A DNA stretch of 15,351 nt from Bacteroidales bacterium UBA1208 (GCA_002309955.1 DBXQ01000133.1:1-15351); one strand, 5' to 3'; positions 6,364 through 13,420 are shown, counted from the stretch's first letter. Translations and numbers: made by a program. Notes: generated from the sequence alone by a model not told the origin.

Positions 6364-7929
6364 TTATTCTGCCAATTGCTGATTGCAAACCAATCGAACT
6401 GAGCAGGAGAATTTCAAAGTAGATGGATATTTTCTTTTCCAATCAAAAGGGAAAAAGAAACCATCATTGCCGGAAAAGAATGCGAATTCAGCAATTCCAC
6501 TGGTGGTTCGAGTCTTAGACCAATAACAGCCCATCATTTGCTCCTGGACAATGTTGGTGGCATTGTAGTACCCTGCTGCAGGAAGGAACACTGCTCCAGC
6601 CTCCTCCATGGCTGTCCATTCTTCAAGAGTATAAACATTTGTGTTCCAGTCTTCATTAATACGTAGTGCGGTGAAAGCTATGCCATCGGGTTTCACAAAT
6701 GAATCGGGCAAAAGAATAACTCCTTTAATTCCATTCACTATGCCGCGTCCAAATGGAAACCCTGTATTACCACGGTTGTTCACAAAAAGATAATGCCATT
6801 CATTATATGTCAGAGTGCGCCACAGTCCGCCTGTTTCCCCGCCGTTGCTGATGGGATAAGTTCCCCAATCGGTAAAACCTGCACTTGATGTTCCTGTGGT
6901 GGCACTCATGTCGTTGCCCGTACCCCAGATGAACATGTCGAGCCAACCGGTGTAGGTGGCGAGGTCGACCGACTGGTTGCGTTGCGCAATGTAATCGTAC
7001 TGGTGTTCGGCAAAACGCCAGGTATCGGTGCTGGGCTGGTACTGCAGGTTTCCCTTGGCAAAGTGGACTTTGGCGCCGTTGTTGTTAATGGTGAAAAGTC
7101 CGCTCAGGGCACCGCTTGGCACAAAGTCGAAGTTGGTTCCCGTAAGGGTGAGGGTGCTGTATTGGCTACGCACTATGTCGATGTGGTTTTCGGCCGACAC
7201 CGTCTTGGTGCAAGTCATTCCGGTGGATGTGGTGAAGACAATCTTCATGCCGTAGTAATTGCCTTGGGGCAGATACATATAGAAGTCGACGCCGTTGGTG
7301 ATGTCCTGAGGTGTGGTGCAGGTCAGCGTTGTGGTGTATTTGGTTGCCGAACCGGTACTGGTCAGGACGGGCTTGTTTTCTGTGTCGTATGACACGGTGA
7401 AGTTGCCGTTGGTGGCGTCGGTGGTGGTGACACTGATGCTGCTGATGCTTACATCGCTCTTGGTGAGGTGGAATTTCAAGATACCGCACAGGTTCTGGAA
7501 TTGGAGAGAGTTGTTCTCCGAGGTGGCGTACATGGGGAAATCGGTCAATGAGCCATTGACGGACACCTGCTCGGCGGGCAGGGTTACACTGGTGGCATTC
7601 ACGGCCACAGAAGCGGGATGGATGGCGTGGAACACGGGTGAACCGGCATCGCCTTGTACATTCTCGAATGTGGCGGTGGTAGCGTCATCGGTACCGGTAA
7701 CAGCGGCATAGACACCTTCGGCATTTCTGGAACCGAACACTTTGATTTGGTCTCCGTCAACCCAATTAAGCATGCTGCCGTCTAATACGGTCTTTCCATA
7801 GATAGAAGTGCAGGCCTCCATGGTGGCGGTAAACTTGCTGCCGTTACCGGCATGTTGATCTTTCTGGCAGGAGCTCACAATTCCTGCAATGGTCAAAAGT
7901 GACAAAAACGATACTACTATTCTCTTCAT
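6364..7929 (-). CDS. Mfa/fimbrillin-like surface lipoprotein with C-terminal FISUMP-like domain
   Basis: This 521-residue product begins with a lipoprotein signal ending IAGIVSSCQK; Cys21 is the probable lipidation site. Residues about 30-270 resemble the Bacteroidota fimbrillin/Mfa-like beta-sandwich: NWVDGDQIKVFG, FHAIHPASV, TLPAEQ (117-121), FPMYA (131-135), FQNLCGILKFHL (144-155) and FYMYLPQGNYYGM. Residues about 275-515 form a second module seen in many Bacteroidales surface proteins: KVHFAKGNLQYQPSTDTWRFAEHQYDYI, WRTLTYNEWHYLF, VNGIKGVILLPDSF, GAVFLPAAGYY, GCYWSKTRT and SCSVRLV. It resembles FISUMP/formylglycine-generating-enzyme-like (C-type-lectin-type) folds, but with no evident catalytic cysteine pair, so a binding or adhesive role is more likely than catalysis. 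It follows the peptide gene at 7946-8116 by 16 nt and shares its N-terminal module with the protein at 8433-10016. Confidence 0.82.
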   Translation of the reverse strand: MKRIVVSFLSLLTIAGIVSSCQKDQHAGNGSKFTATMEACTSIYGKTVLDGSMLNWVDGDQIKVFGSRNAEGVYAAVTGTDDATTATFENVQGDAGSPVFHAIHPASVAVNATSVTLPAEQVSVNGSLTDFPMYATSENNSLQFQNLCGILKFHLTKSDVSISSISVTTTDATNGNFTVSYDTENKPVLTSTGSATKYTTTLTCTTPQDITNGVDFYMYLPQGNYYGMKIVFTTSTGMTCTKTVSAENHIDIVRSQYSTLTLTGTNFDFVPSGALSGLFTINNNGAKVHFAKGNLQYQPSTDTWRFAEHQYDYIAQRNQSVDLATYTGWLDMFIWGTGNDMSATTGTSSAGFTDWGTYPISNGGETGGLWRTLTYNEWHYLFVNNRGNTGFPFGRGIVNGIKGVILLPDSFVKPDGIAFTALRINEDWNTNVYTLEEWTAMEEAGAVFLPAAGYYNATNIVQEQMMGCYWSKTRTTSGIAEFAFFSGNDGFFFPFDWKRKYPSTLKFSCSVRLVCNQQLAE

Positions 7930-7945
7930 TTTTCTTGCGATTTAA

Positions 7946-8116
7946 TCAACTGAAAATAGCGTCATTGTAATTGTTGCCACTGCTCTCAACCGACTCGTTA
8001 CCATTGCCGCTGAGTGTGTTGTAGGTTGCTGTACTTGCTTCGAAGCCGCGCTCAACGCGGGCGTTCAGGATTTCCATTTCGGGAGAGGTATACTCCCTTT
8101 TCTTGTTGTTGAACAT
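7946..8116 (-). CDS. 56-aa peptide, copy 1 of a leader-peptide/lipoprotein cassette
   Basis: An ATG at 8116 opens a 56-codon frame ending TGA at 7946-7948. The first 26 residues (MFNNKKREYTSPEMEIL, then NARVERGFE) are nearly identical to the peptide at 10037-10204, while the rest (Ser/Asn/Gly-rich, ending NDAIFS) is different. Both peptides end in Phe-Ser. There is no signal peptide, membrane segment or cysteine. The gap to the downstream lipoprotein ATG is 16 nt, which suggests co-transcription and perhaps translational coupling. Short Bacteroidales proteins with a charged, Pro-Glu-containing N-terminus (PEMEIL...E.GF) occur near fimbrillin-like genes as far as I recall, but I know of no assigned function. 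Possibilities are a secreted or processed peptide with a conserved leader, a small regulator, or a leader ORF controlling the lipoprotein. The conservation between two copies is the main evidence that it is a real gene. Confidence 0.78.
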   Translation of the reverse strand: MFNNKKREYTSPEMEILNARVERGFEASTATYNTLSGNGNESVESSGNNYNDAIFS

Positions 8117-8283
8117 TTTTTGTTTTTTTTAATTGTTTAATAGGTAAAATATTTTTTCTTTTTGTTGTCTAAGGTGGAAAGCATTGTTGATAGGGTAGTG
8201 GATATAGGTGACGGTTTGGCTCAATGTGTTGTATGTCAACTATATATTTAGATTTCTTTGCATTGATTGAAAATGCAAAATTA
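8117..8283 (-). promoter_or_regulatory. Promoter and long leader of the first peptide-lipoprotein unit
   Basis: TAATTTTG (8283-8276) matches the TAnnTTTG -7 box and continues as GCATTTTCAATCAATGC. The second unit has TAACTTTGCATTCTCAAACAACGC at the equivalent place, so the initiation region is conserved between the copies. The predicted leader is about 150 nt and AT-rich near the ATG (ACAATTAAAAAAAACAAAAA). No clear -33 TTTG is visible. Confidence 0.55.
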
Positions 8284-8352
8284 GTAATTTTTTTTTTTGA
8301 TTTTTTAGGGGGACAGGTATGAAAAAGTTAGTATGGAGTGGCCTCTCTGCTG

Positions 8353-8394
8353 AAAAAGAAAGAACGCTGCAAGTGTTGTTTTGCAGCGTTCTTT
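8353..8394 (-). terminator. Intrinsic terminator of the second lipoprotein unit
   Basis: A perfect 13-bp stem (8359-8371 with 8382-8394, AAAGAACGCTGCA on the plus strand) encloses a 10-nt loop and, on the minus strand, is followed by CTTTTT (8358-8353). It lies about 38 nt past the lipoprotein stop and isolates this unit from the one downstream. Confidence 0.88.
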
Positions 8395-8432
8395 TTAGGT
8401 GTGCGGCTTACGCCGCGAATCCTGTAGGCTTT

Positions 8433-10016
8433 TTATTCTACCACCTGAAGTGTGATATGGTTGTTGCCTGCTAAGCCATAGTCAGAACTGTGCCCGTCAT
8501 TGAGTGCGTTATAGGTATTTTGTGTGCACAGGACGGTTAATGAGGCGTTTGTGGCAGTGTTGCCGAAGATGTCAAATTTGTTCCACCAGTTAATGATGGT
8601 ACTCAGTTCGATTCCGGAAAGATCAAGTGTGCCGGACAAGTTTTCGCAGTAACTAAACATGCTGGTGGCATTGTTCAGGGCAGAAGATGTGGTAGCACCT
8701 GAAAGGTTCAGCGTCTGGACGCCGCAGCGACTAAACATTCCTGCCATAGTTGTGACGGACTGAAGGTTGAGGTTTGAAAGGTTTAAGTTCCCAAGGTTTT
8801 GACAGTAGGAAAACATGTACGACATGTTGGCCACATTTGCAGTGTTGAAACTTGAAATATCCAAACTTGTGAGGTTGGTGCAACCACCGAACATGTTGGA
8901 CATTGTAGTTACATTTGCAGTGTTGAAGCCTGTGCCAAAATCAATTTGTTCTACATTGCCGCCAAAGGTCTCAAAGAACATATAAGAGCAATCGGGATTG
9001 GCGTACATTTGGGCAGCGGGAGTGTAGACAATCATTGTGGTGTTTTCAATGGTGTAGTAGATGGGGGTAGAATTGCTGGTTGAGAGGAGACCGTTGGTGC
9101 TGGCCGGGCGTGTGCTATTGTATTCGAACACCAGATTTTTCAAATCGTGATGGCTCATCATAACACTCGAAAAGGCTTTTCCGTCGACCAACTGGGCGGG
9201 GGCGAGGAAGGAGAGGTTGCTGAGGGTAGTGGGATAATAGGTGTTGCGAACAATGGTGATGGGATTGGCGGCGTCCTCGAAGTGCTTGAGGCAGCTGCTG
9301 TGGTCGGTAGCCTCGATGGCAAAGGTCATGTTGGTGTAGTCTCCGGCAGGCAGGTAGATGTAGAAGGTGAGGCCTTGGCTGCAGTCCATGCCCTGCTCGC
9401 CGCAGTTGAGGGTCAGCTTGTGGCCGCCGTTGGTGGTGCAGTTCAACTGGGGGTCGCCGTTGTTGTAGTTGACCGCAAAGTCGCCGCAGATGTTGTTGTT
9501 GGGGGTGGTGAGCTCAATGCGGGCGATGGTCTTGTTCACGGCAGGGAGATTGAGTTGCAGGACGCCGCAGAGGTTTTTGAACACCAGATTGCTGGTGGTG
9601 GAGTAGGCATACATGGGTGCGGTGAAGCGGGTGCCGTTGGAGCAGGTCTGCTCGGCGGGGAGGGTGATGCTCTCGGAACCAGAAGCAATGCCTGCAGGGT
9701 AGATGGCGTAGTAGGGGCCGCCGGAGGGGGTGGCGTCGCCAGTGAAGTCGGCGGTGGTGAAGTCGCCGGTGGGGATGGCTTCGAGGGTGTAGGAGACACC
9801 TTGGTCATAGATGGCCACTTGGTCGCCTGATTCCCATACCACCATGCCTTCGTTGGTGGCATCGTCGATTTGGATGGAGGTCTTGCTTTCGATGGTGGCT
9901 TTTTCGATTGAGCCGGTGAACAGCACTTTGCCGTCTTCTTCTTTCTGGCAAGAGGCGAGCGAGAACAGTGCCACGATGGACATGAATGTGGCTGTGCGAT
10001 AGAAATACTTCTTCAT
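8433..10016 (-). CDS. Mfa/fimbrillin-like surface lipoprotein with C-terminal DUF285/BspA-type repeats
   Basis: I chose the ATG at 10016 (MKKYFYRTATFMSIVALFSLASCQK): the frame extends to a TTG at 10040, but that would overlap the preceding peptide stop and spoil the signal. Cys23 is the probable lipidation site of this 527-residue protein. Residues about 30-270 parallel the Mfa-like module of the protein at 6364-7929: VVWESGDQVAIY, YAIYPAG, TLPAEQ (118-123), APMYAY, FKNLCGVLQLNL (146-157) and FYIYLPAGDYTNM. Residues about 355-485 hold repeated units of DUF285/BspA-like leucine-rich type (FNTANVTTMSNMFGGCTNLTS, then FNTANVANMSYMFSYCQNL, then SVTTMAGMFSRC, then ATSMFSYCENL). Such repeats occur in bacterial adhesins and surface antigens. 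The final 40 residues (ASLTVLCTQNTYNAL) resemble a capping segment. It lies 20 nt after its peptide gene and has its own terminator. Confidence 0.85.
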   Translation of the reverse strand: MKKYFYRTATFMSIVALFSLASCQKEEDGKVLFTGSIEKATIESKTSIQIDDATNEGMVVWESGDQVAIYDQGVSYTLEAIPTGDFTTADFTGDATPSGGPYYAIYPAGIASGSESITLPAEQTCSNGTRFTAPMYAYSTTSNLVFKNLCGVLQLNLPAVNKTIARIELTTPNNNICGDFAVNYNNGDPQLNCTTNGGHKLTLNCGEQGMDCSQGLTFYIYLPAGDYTNMTFAIEATDHSSCLKHFEDAANPITIVRNTYYPTTLSNLSFLAPAQLVDGKAFSSVMMSHHDLKNLVFEYNSTRPASTNGLLSTSNSTPIYYTIENTTMIVYTPAAQMYANPDCSYMFFETFGGNVEQIDFGTGFNTANVTTMSNMFGGCTNLTSLDISSFNTANVANMSYMFSYCQNLGNLNLSNLNLQSVTTMAGMFSRCGVQTLNLSGATTSSALNNATSMFSYCENLSGTLDLSGIELSTIINWWNKFDIFGNTATNASLTVLCTQNTYNALNDGHSSDYGLAGNNHITLQVVE

Positions 10017-10036
10017 CTTGCTGTAGTTTTTAAGAA

Positions 10037-10204
10037 TCAACTAAATCTGTGTCCAATACCTTCGCCCATAGCATAGCGGTCGTTGCCGGTGGGGTTGGTG
10101 AATGTATCATCGGTTGTGGTCGACCCTTCGAAGCCGCGTTCCACGCGGGTGTTCAAGATTTCCATTTCGGGAGAGGTATACTCCCTTTTCTTGTTGTTGT
10201 ACAT
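10037..10204 (-). CDS. 55-aa peptide, copy 2 of a leader-peptide/lipoprotein cassette
   Basis: An ATG at 10204 opens a 55-codon frame ending TGA at 10037-10039. The N-terminus (MYNNKKREYTSPEMEIL, then NTRVERGFE) matches the peptide at 7946-8116 at 24 of 26 positions. Nucleotides agree at 74 of the first 79 positions, including a block of 43 identical bases. After residue 26 the sequences part: this copy has a Thr/Asp/Gly-rich segment ending GEGIGHRFS. It has no cysteine, signal peptide or membrane segment. The following lipoprotein gene starts 20 nt downstream. Pairing of peptide and lipoprotein in both copies implies a functional link, but I cannot assign a role. Confidence 0.78.
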   Translation of the reverse strand: MYNNKKREYTSPEMEILNTRVERGFEGSTTTDDTFTNPTGNDRYAMGEGIGHRFS

Positions 10205-10391
10205 TTTTTTTGTGTTTTTTATTGTTTGTTTAGTGAATATATTATGTTTTTTACTTCTTGTACAAGGCGGACGGCATATTGGCTTGATATTGTCTGAAAA
10301 CGGTAATTGGACTCAGTCAGTATGTTGGATTATAATGATATAATGTGATATGCATTTTTCTTTTAGTGCGTTGTTTGAGAATGCAAAGTTA
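10205..10391 (-). promoter_or_regulatory. Promoter and long leader of the second peptide-lipoprotein unit
   Basis: TAACTTTG (10391-10384) matches TAnnTTTG, and the following bases (GCATTCTCAAACAACGC) parallel those of the first unit. The predicted leader is about 170 nt. Its last 60 nt (CCTTGTACAAGAAG through ACTAAACAAACAATAAAAAA) align by eye with the end of the first unit's leader, whereas the middle does not. Confidence 0.55.
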
Positions 10392-10491
10392 ATATTTTTT
10401 TATCTAATTTTTATTTTCGATTATTAGGTATAAAAAGATAGTATGTATTGCCGTAAATTTGGACAGAGAGGCATATCTGGCATTTGGTGTC
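10392..10491. other. Gap between the second peptide unit and the flavodoxin terminator
   Basis: This AT-rich stretch contains no gene that I can see. It separates the promoter of the second peptide-lipoprotein unit from the terminator of the pfkA operon. Confidence 0.4.
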
Positions 10492-10526
10492 AAAAAAACG
10501 CCCCCCGGCCTCATTGGAGCCGGCGG
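10492..10526 (-). terminator. Probable terminator of the pfkA operon
   Basis: On the minus strand a GC-rich imperfect stem (CGCCGGCTC with GAGGCCGGGGGGCG, requiring bulges) is followed by seven T (10498-10492). It lies about 80 nt beyond the flavodoxin stop codon. Confidence 0.65.
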
Positions 10527-10604
10527 ACAGATGGTGGATGATGCCTATGATAGAGTACTTTTGGCACTACAATTAGTTGAATACGATTATTATCATCAAT
10601 GATT

Positions 10605-11432
10605 TTAGCGGATAACTTTGGTGAAGACCGGGGCTTGACCATCGATGACGGTGACATAGACCTGCATCTTGCCGACAGACATGTCGGGTTTGTCCTCGCG
10701 GGGAAGGTCCTCGGCAGTGAAGAGATATTCGGTGCCATTGGGCAGGGCACGGGAGGCTACGGTCATGGCTTGGGCGTGAATCATGGGATAACCGTCGACG
10801 GCAGCGTCGAAGATGTCTGCTTCTTCCACGAGTACTTCATGCTGTTTGGGGAAGTCTTCCAGCTTGGTGTATTCGCCTTCGACAAAACCACTGGCTTTCA
10901 AGAACTGGTCAATCTCCTGTGGCATGGCCTCCAAGCGGGCTGCGCGGACACCGTAGCCAGGGAGTATCTCGGCATAGGGTTCGTCGTCTTTAAGGTCGGC
11001 AATGCTTGATTCCAGTCCGCCACTGCCGAAGGTGCAGAAAGGAACTATCTTCTTGCAGCTGAGGTCTTCGTTGAGGAGGAATTTGTCGATAGGCGGTGCA
11101 TAGGTGCCAAACCAGACAGGATAGCCGATGAAGATGATGTCGTATTGGCTGAGGTCGGATTTTATGGGCTGGATGTCGGGGATTACACCTTGCTCACGCT
11201 CCTGCATGCAACGTTGGATGCAGGCTTGGAAGTTGGTGTCGTAAGGGTTGACACAGACAATTTCCTCGATGTCGGCACCGAGGCGGTTGGCAATCTCTTC
11301 GGCCACGGTTTTGGTGTTGCCTGTCAGTGAATAATAGAGTACTAATATTTTCTGCGTCTCTTTCTTAGGGCAGCAGGAGACCGCCATCATGGCCACGGCG
11401 GCAAATGTCAACATTAATTTCATTCTTTTCAT
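10605..11432 (-). CDS. Flavodoxin-like lipoprotein with C-terminal extension
   Basis: The N-terminus (MKRMKLMLTFAAVAMMAVSCCPKK) is a lipoprotein signal with lipidation at Cys20 or Cys21. A flavodoxin-type domain follows (about 28-185): VLYYSLTGNTKTVAEEIA carries the FMN phosphate-binding loop (SLTGNTKT, 35-42), YDIIFIGYPVWFGTYAPP (97-114) and PFCTFGSGG (131-139) supply the usual FMN ring loops. A roughly 85-residue C-terminal extension (190-275, with YPMIHAQAMTVASRALPNGTEYLF) is not part of standard flavodoxins and I do not recognise it. Exported flavodoxin-fold proteins are known in Bacteroidota, and the role is probably electron transfer or quinone/flavin reduction at the membrane, but the partner is unknown. 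It begins 14 nt after the membrane protein gene at 11447-12196, in the same transcription unit as pfkA. Confidence 0.85.
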   Translation of the reverse strand: MKRMKLMLTFAAVAMMAVSCCPKKETQKILVLYYSLTGNTKTVAEEIANRLGADIEEIVCVNPYDTNFQACIQRCMQEREQGVIPDIQPIKSDLSQYDIIFIGYPVWFGTYAPPIDKFLLNEDLSCKKIVPFCTFGSGGLESSIADLKDDEPYAEILPGYGVRAARLEAMPQEIDQFLKASGFVEGEYTKLEDFPKQHEVLVEEADIFDAAVDGYPMIHAQAMTVASRALPNGTEYLFTAEDLPREDKPDMSVGKMQVYVTVIDGQAPVFTKVIR

Positions 11433-11446
11433 GGTAATACCTGGAT

Positions 11447-12196
11447 TTATTGTGTTTTATATGATTTGAGTTCGAAACGCACTTTGTACTGACGGCCTGG
11501 CATACTATTACGATGGTCGCTTTGGTAGTAAGAATAAGACTCATGATGGCCATATCCCTTTAATGAGATGCTTTTTACCATTTCTGGTTCAATATTGATT
11601 GGTTTGGAGAAATCTTGGTAGTCAAGCATGTTGCCTTGCATGTCGTAATATATTATGCGTCCAGTAATTTGTGTGATGGTGCGGTTGGTGTTGTTTTGGA
11701 ATGCTACCGTGGCATTGGGTTGTACCCAATCGTGGGAGTATTTGGCCAATGTCACATCATTGGGGTTGAAAGCAGTCTCTTGTTTCTGCTTTACGGGAGT
11801 TTGCTCTGTTGGTTTAGTCCTCGTTGTTGTGTTGTTGGGGGTTACTGTTGTAGATTGAAGATTTGCCTCGTTTGTTTGTGTCTTGGATGAGGTAGTGGAT
11901 TTGTTGCCTTTCAGTTGCTGGACTTCTTGTCTTAGTTGGGCGATTTCCCGATGCAATGCATTGATTTCGCTCTGCATGTCGGCATTAGCGGTCGGGCTGT
12001 ATGGCGCGGATTCTTCTACAACCGTGTTGAATTCTTCAGTGGTTTCGTGTATCTCTTCTACAGCACTGGATGAGTCTTCTTTGGAAGAGTTACTTCGGTA
12101 AAACAGTGCCACTATTATTATTATCAGTGTCAGAAATGCCAAGGCAAGGAGTATCTTTGTCAGTCGGCCTGATCTTTCCTTTTCATCATTAATCAT
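11447..12196 (-). CDS. Single-pass membrane protein with coiled coil and FxLYD-like domain
   Basis: This 249-residue protein has a short charged cytoplasmic N-terminus (INDEKERSGRLTK), one transmembrane helix (about 14-33, ILLALAFLTLIIIIVALFY), an acidic Glu/Ser-rich stretch, a heptad-type coiled coil (about 73-97, MQSEINALHREIAQLRQEVQQL), a Thr/Asn/Gln-rich linker, and a C-terminal beta domain (about 146-247) of FxLYD type (VAFQNNTNRTITQITGRIIYYDMQGNML, NIEPEMVKSISL, YKVRFELKSYKTQ). The positive-inside pattern places the coiled coil and the beta domain in the periplasm. No enzymatic motif is visible; it may be an assembly or scaffold protein. It lies 30 nt after pfkA and 14 nt before the flavodoxin-like lipoprotein. 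The coiled coil could make it an oligomer. I do not recognise a named orthologue. Confidence 0.8.
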   Translation of the reverse strand: MINDEKERSGRLTKILLALAFLTLIIIIVALFYRSNSSKEDSSSAVEEIHETTEEFNTVVEESAPYSPTANADMQSEINALHREIAQLRQEVQQLKGNKSTTSSKTQTNEANLQSTTVTPNNTTTRTKPTEQTPVKQKQETAFNPNDVTLAKYSHDWVQPNATVAFQNNTNRTITQITGRIIYYDMQGNMLDYQDFSKPINIEPEMVKSISLKGYGHHESYSYYQSDHRNSMPGRQYKVRFELKSYKTQ

Positions 12197-12226
12197 AGGG
12201 CAATATTGTTTGGAGCGATATTATGC

Positions 12227-13345
12227 TTATTTGCTAACAGGGGTATCCTGCCCGAACTCGATGCCGAGGCCTTTGGCGGTGTGGACAAGGCTGCCGTTGG
12301 GGTCGACGAGGTTCTGGGCGCGGACGGCCTCTTCAAGGGGTACGGCGACAATGTCGGGATGGCGGTAGGCCACCATCTGGCCGTAGTTGCCGCGAATGAC
12401 CTCCTCCATGGCTCGTACACCGAACTGAGAGGCAAGGATGCGATCGAAAGCCACAGGGGTGCCGCCGCGCTGTAGGTGGCCAAGGATGGTGCAGCGGATG
12501 TCGTGCTCCACTCCAGCAGCCTTGAGTTCGGCAGCCAGTTGGTGACCGATGCCGCCAAGGCGGATGTGTTGGTAGCCCACTTCGCTGCTCTCGGTGCCGA
12601 CAGTGGTGCCGCCCTTGGGCTTGGCACCCTCGGCCACCACAATGATGCAGTAGCCGTGGCGTTTGTTGTAGCGCTGTTCTATCTTCTCCTTTATTTTATT
12701 GATATCGTAGGGGATCTCGGGAATGATGCAGATGTCGGCACCTCCGGCGATGGCACTATGGAGGGCTATCCAACCGGCATCACGGCCCATTACCTCCATG
12801 ATGAAGACACGGTTGTGGCTGGCGGCTGTTGTGACCAGTTTGTCGATGGCTTCGGTGCATATCTGCACAGCGGTTTGGAAGCCGAAAGTGTAGTCGGTGG
12901 AGGAGAGGTCGTTGTCGATGGTTTTAGGCACCCCCACGATATTCAGGCCTTTTTGTGCCAGTCCCAACGAGATACGCTGGGAGCCGTCGCCACCAATATT
13001 AATGACAGCATCAACACCAAGGTATTGCAGCTTGCGTATCATCTCGTCGCTGCGGTCAACGGTGGTCCAAGTGCCGTCCTGTTGGCGTACTGGCCATGCA
13101 AATGGGCCGCCCTTATTGGTGGTGCCAAGGATGGTGCCGCCTTGTATTTGGAGACCTTCGACGGCTTTTTCGTTCAGCTCGACGATTTCAGTGGGCTCAC
13201 GCAACACACCGTTGAAGGACTCGATACAACCTATTACCTCCCAATCCTTCTCTTGGGAAGCACGTTTGACTATTCCGCGGATGACGGCGTTGAGTCCGGG
13301 ACAATCGCCGCCCCCTGTGAGAACCATTACTCTTTTTAGTGCCAT
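12227..13345 (-). CDS. pfkA: 6-phosphofructokinase
   Basis: This enzyme phosphorylates fructose 6-phosphate to fructose 1,6-bisphosphate in glycolysis in the cytoplasm. The 372-residue product has the PFK motifs in order: TGGGDCPGLNAVIRG (10-24), QGGTILGTTNKGG (68-80), INIGGDGSQ (115-123), GVPKTIDND (138-146), the MGRDAGW segment (186-192) for fructose 6-phosphate binding, IPEIPYD, VAEGAKPKGG, LGHLQRGGTPVAFDR, and the MVAYRHPDIVAVPL tail. The GGDGS glycine (Gly121) is the residue found in ATP-dependent enzymes, whereas Lys141 in PKTIDND is the residue found in PPi-dependent and some group III ATP-dependent enzymes. Donor specificity is therefore not certain from sequence; ATP is more likely because the glycine decides in most members. 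It is the first gene of a three-gene operon and has a TATATTTG box 68 nt upstream. Confidence 0.95.
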   Translation of the reverse strand: MALKRVMVLTGGGDCPGLNAVIRGIVKRASQEKDWEVIGCIESFNGVLREPTEIVELNEKAVEGLQIQGGTILGTTNKGGPFAWPVRQQDGTWTTVDRSDEMIRKLQYLGVDAVINIGGDGSQRISLGLAQKGLNIVGVPKTIDNDLSSTDYTFGFQTAVQICTEAIDKLVTTAASHNRVFIMEVMGRDAGWIALHSAIAGGADICIIPEIPYDINKIKEKIEQRYNKRHGYCIIVVAEGAKPKGGTTVGTESSEVGYQHIRLGGIGHQLAAELKAAGVEHDIRCTILGHLQRGGTPVAFDRILASQFGVRAMEEVIRGNYGQMVAYRHPDIVAVPLEEAVRAQNLVDPNGSLVHTAKGLGIEFGQDTPVSK

Positions 13346-13412
13346 AGTGCTTTGTGTTTTATTGGCTAATTTATAATACGTTGAGCATTATTTTGCTTCT
13401 TGTTGGACATTA

Positions 13413-13420
13413 CAAATATA
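13413..13420 (-). promoter_or_regulatory. -7 box of the pfkA operon promoter
   Basis: TATATTTG on the minus strand matches TAnnTTTG exactly; the ATG of pfkA lies 68 nt downstream. Upstream the minus strand reads GTTTAATCG near 13441-13433, a weak candidate -33 element. The divergent promoter at 13472-13504 lies about 50 bp away. Confidence 0.6.

Noticed and set aside
9147..9830. Plus-strand open frame of 227 codons
   Set aside because: Antisense to the second lipoprotein; Gly/Val/Ala-rich shadow.
12476..13339. Plus-strand open frame of 287 codons
   Set aside because: Antisense to pfkA, whose motifs are complete.
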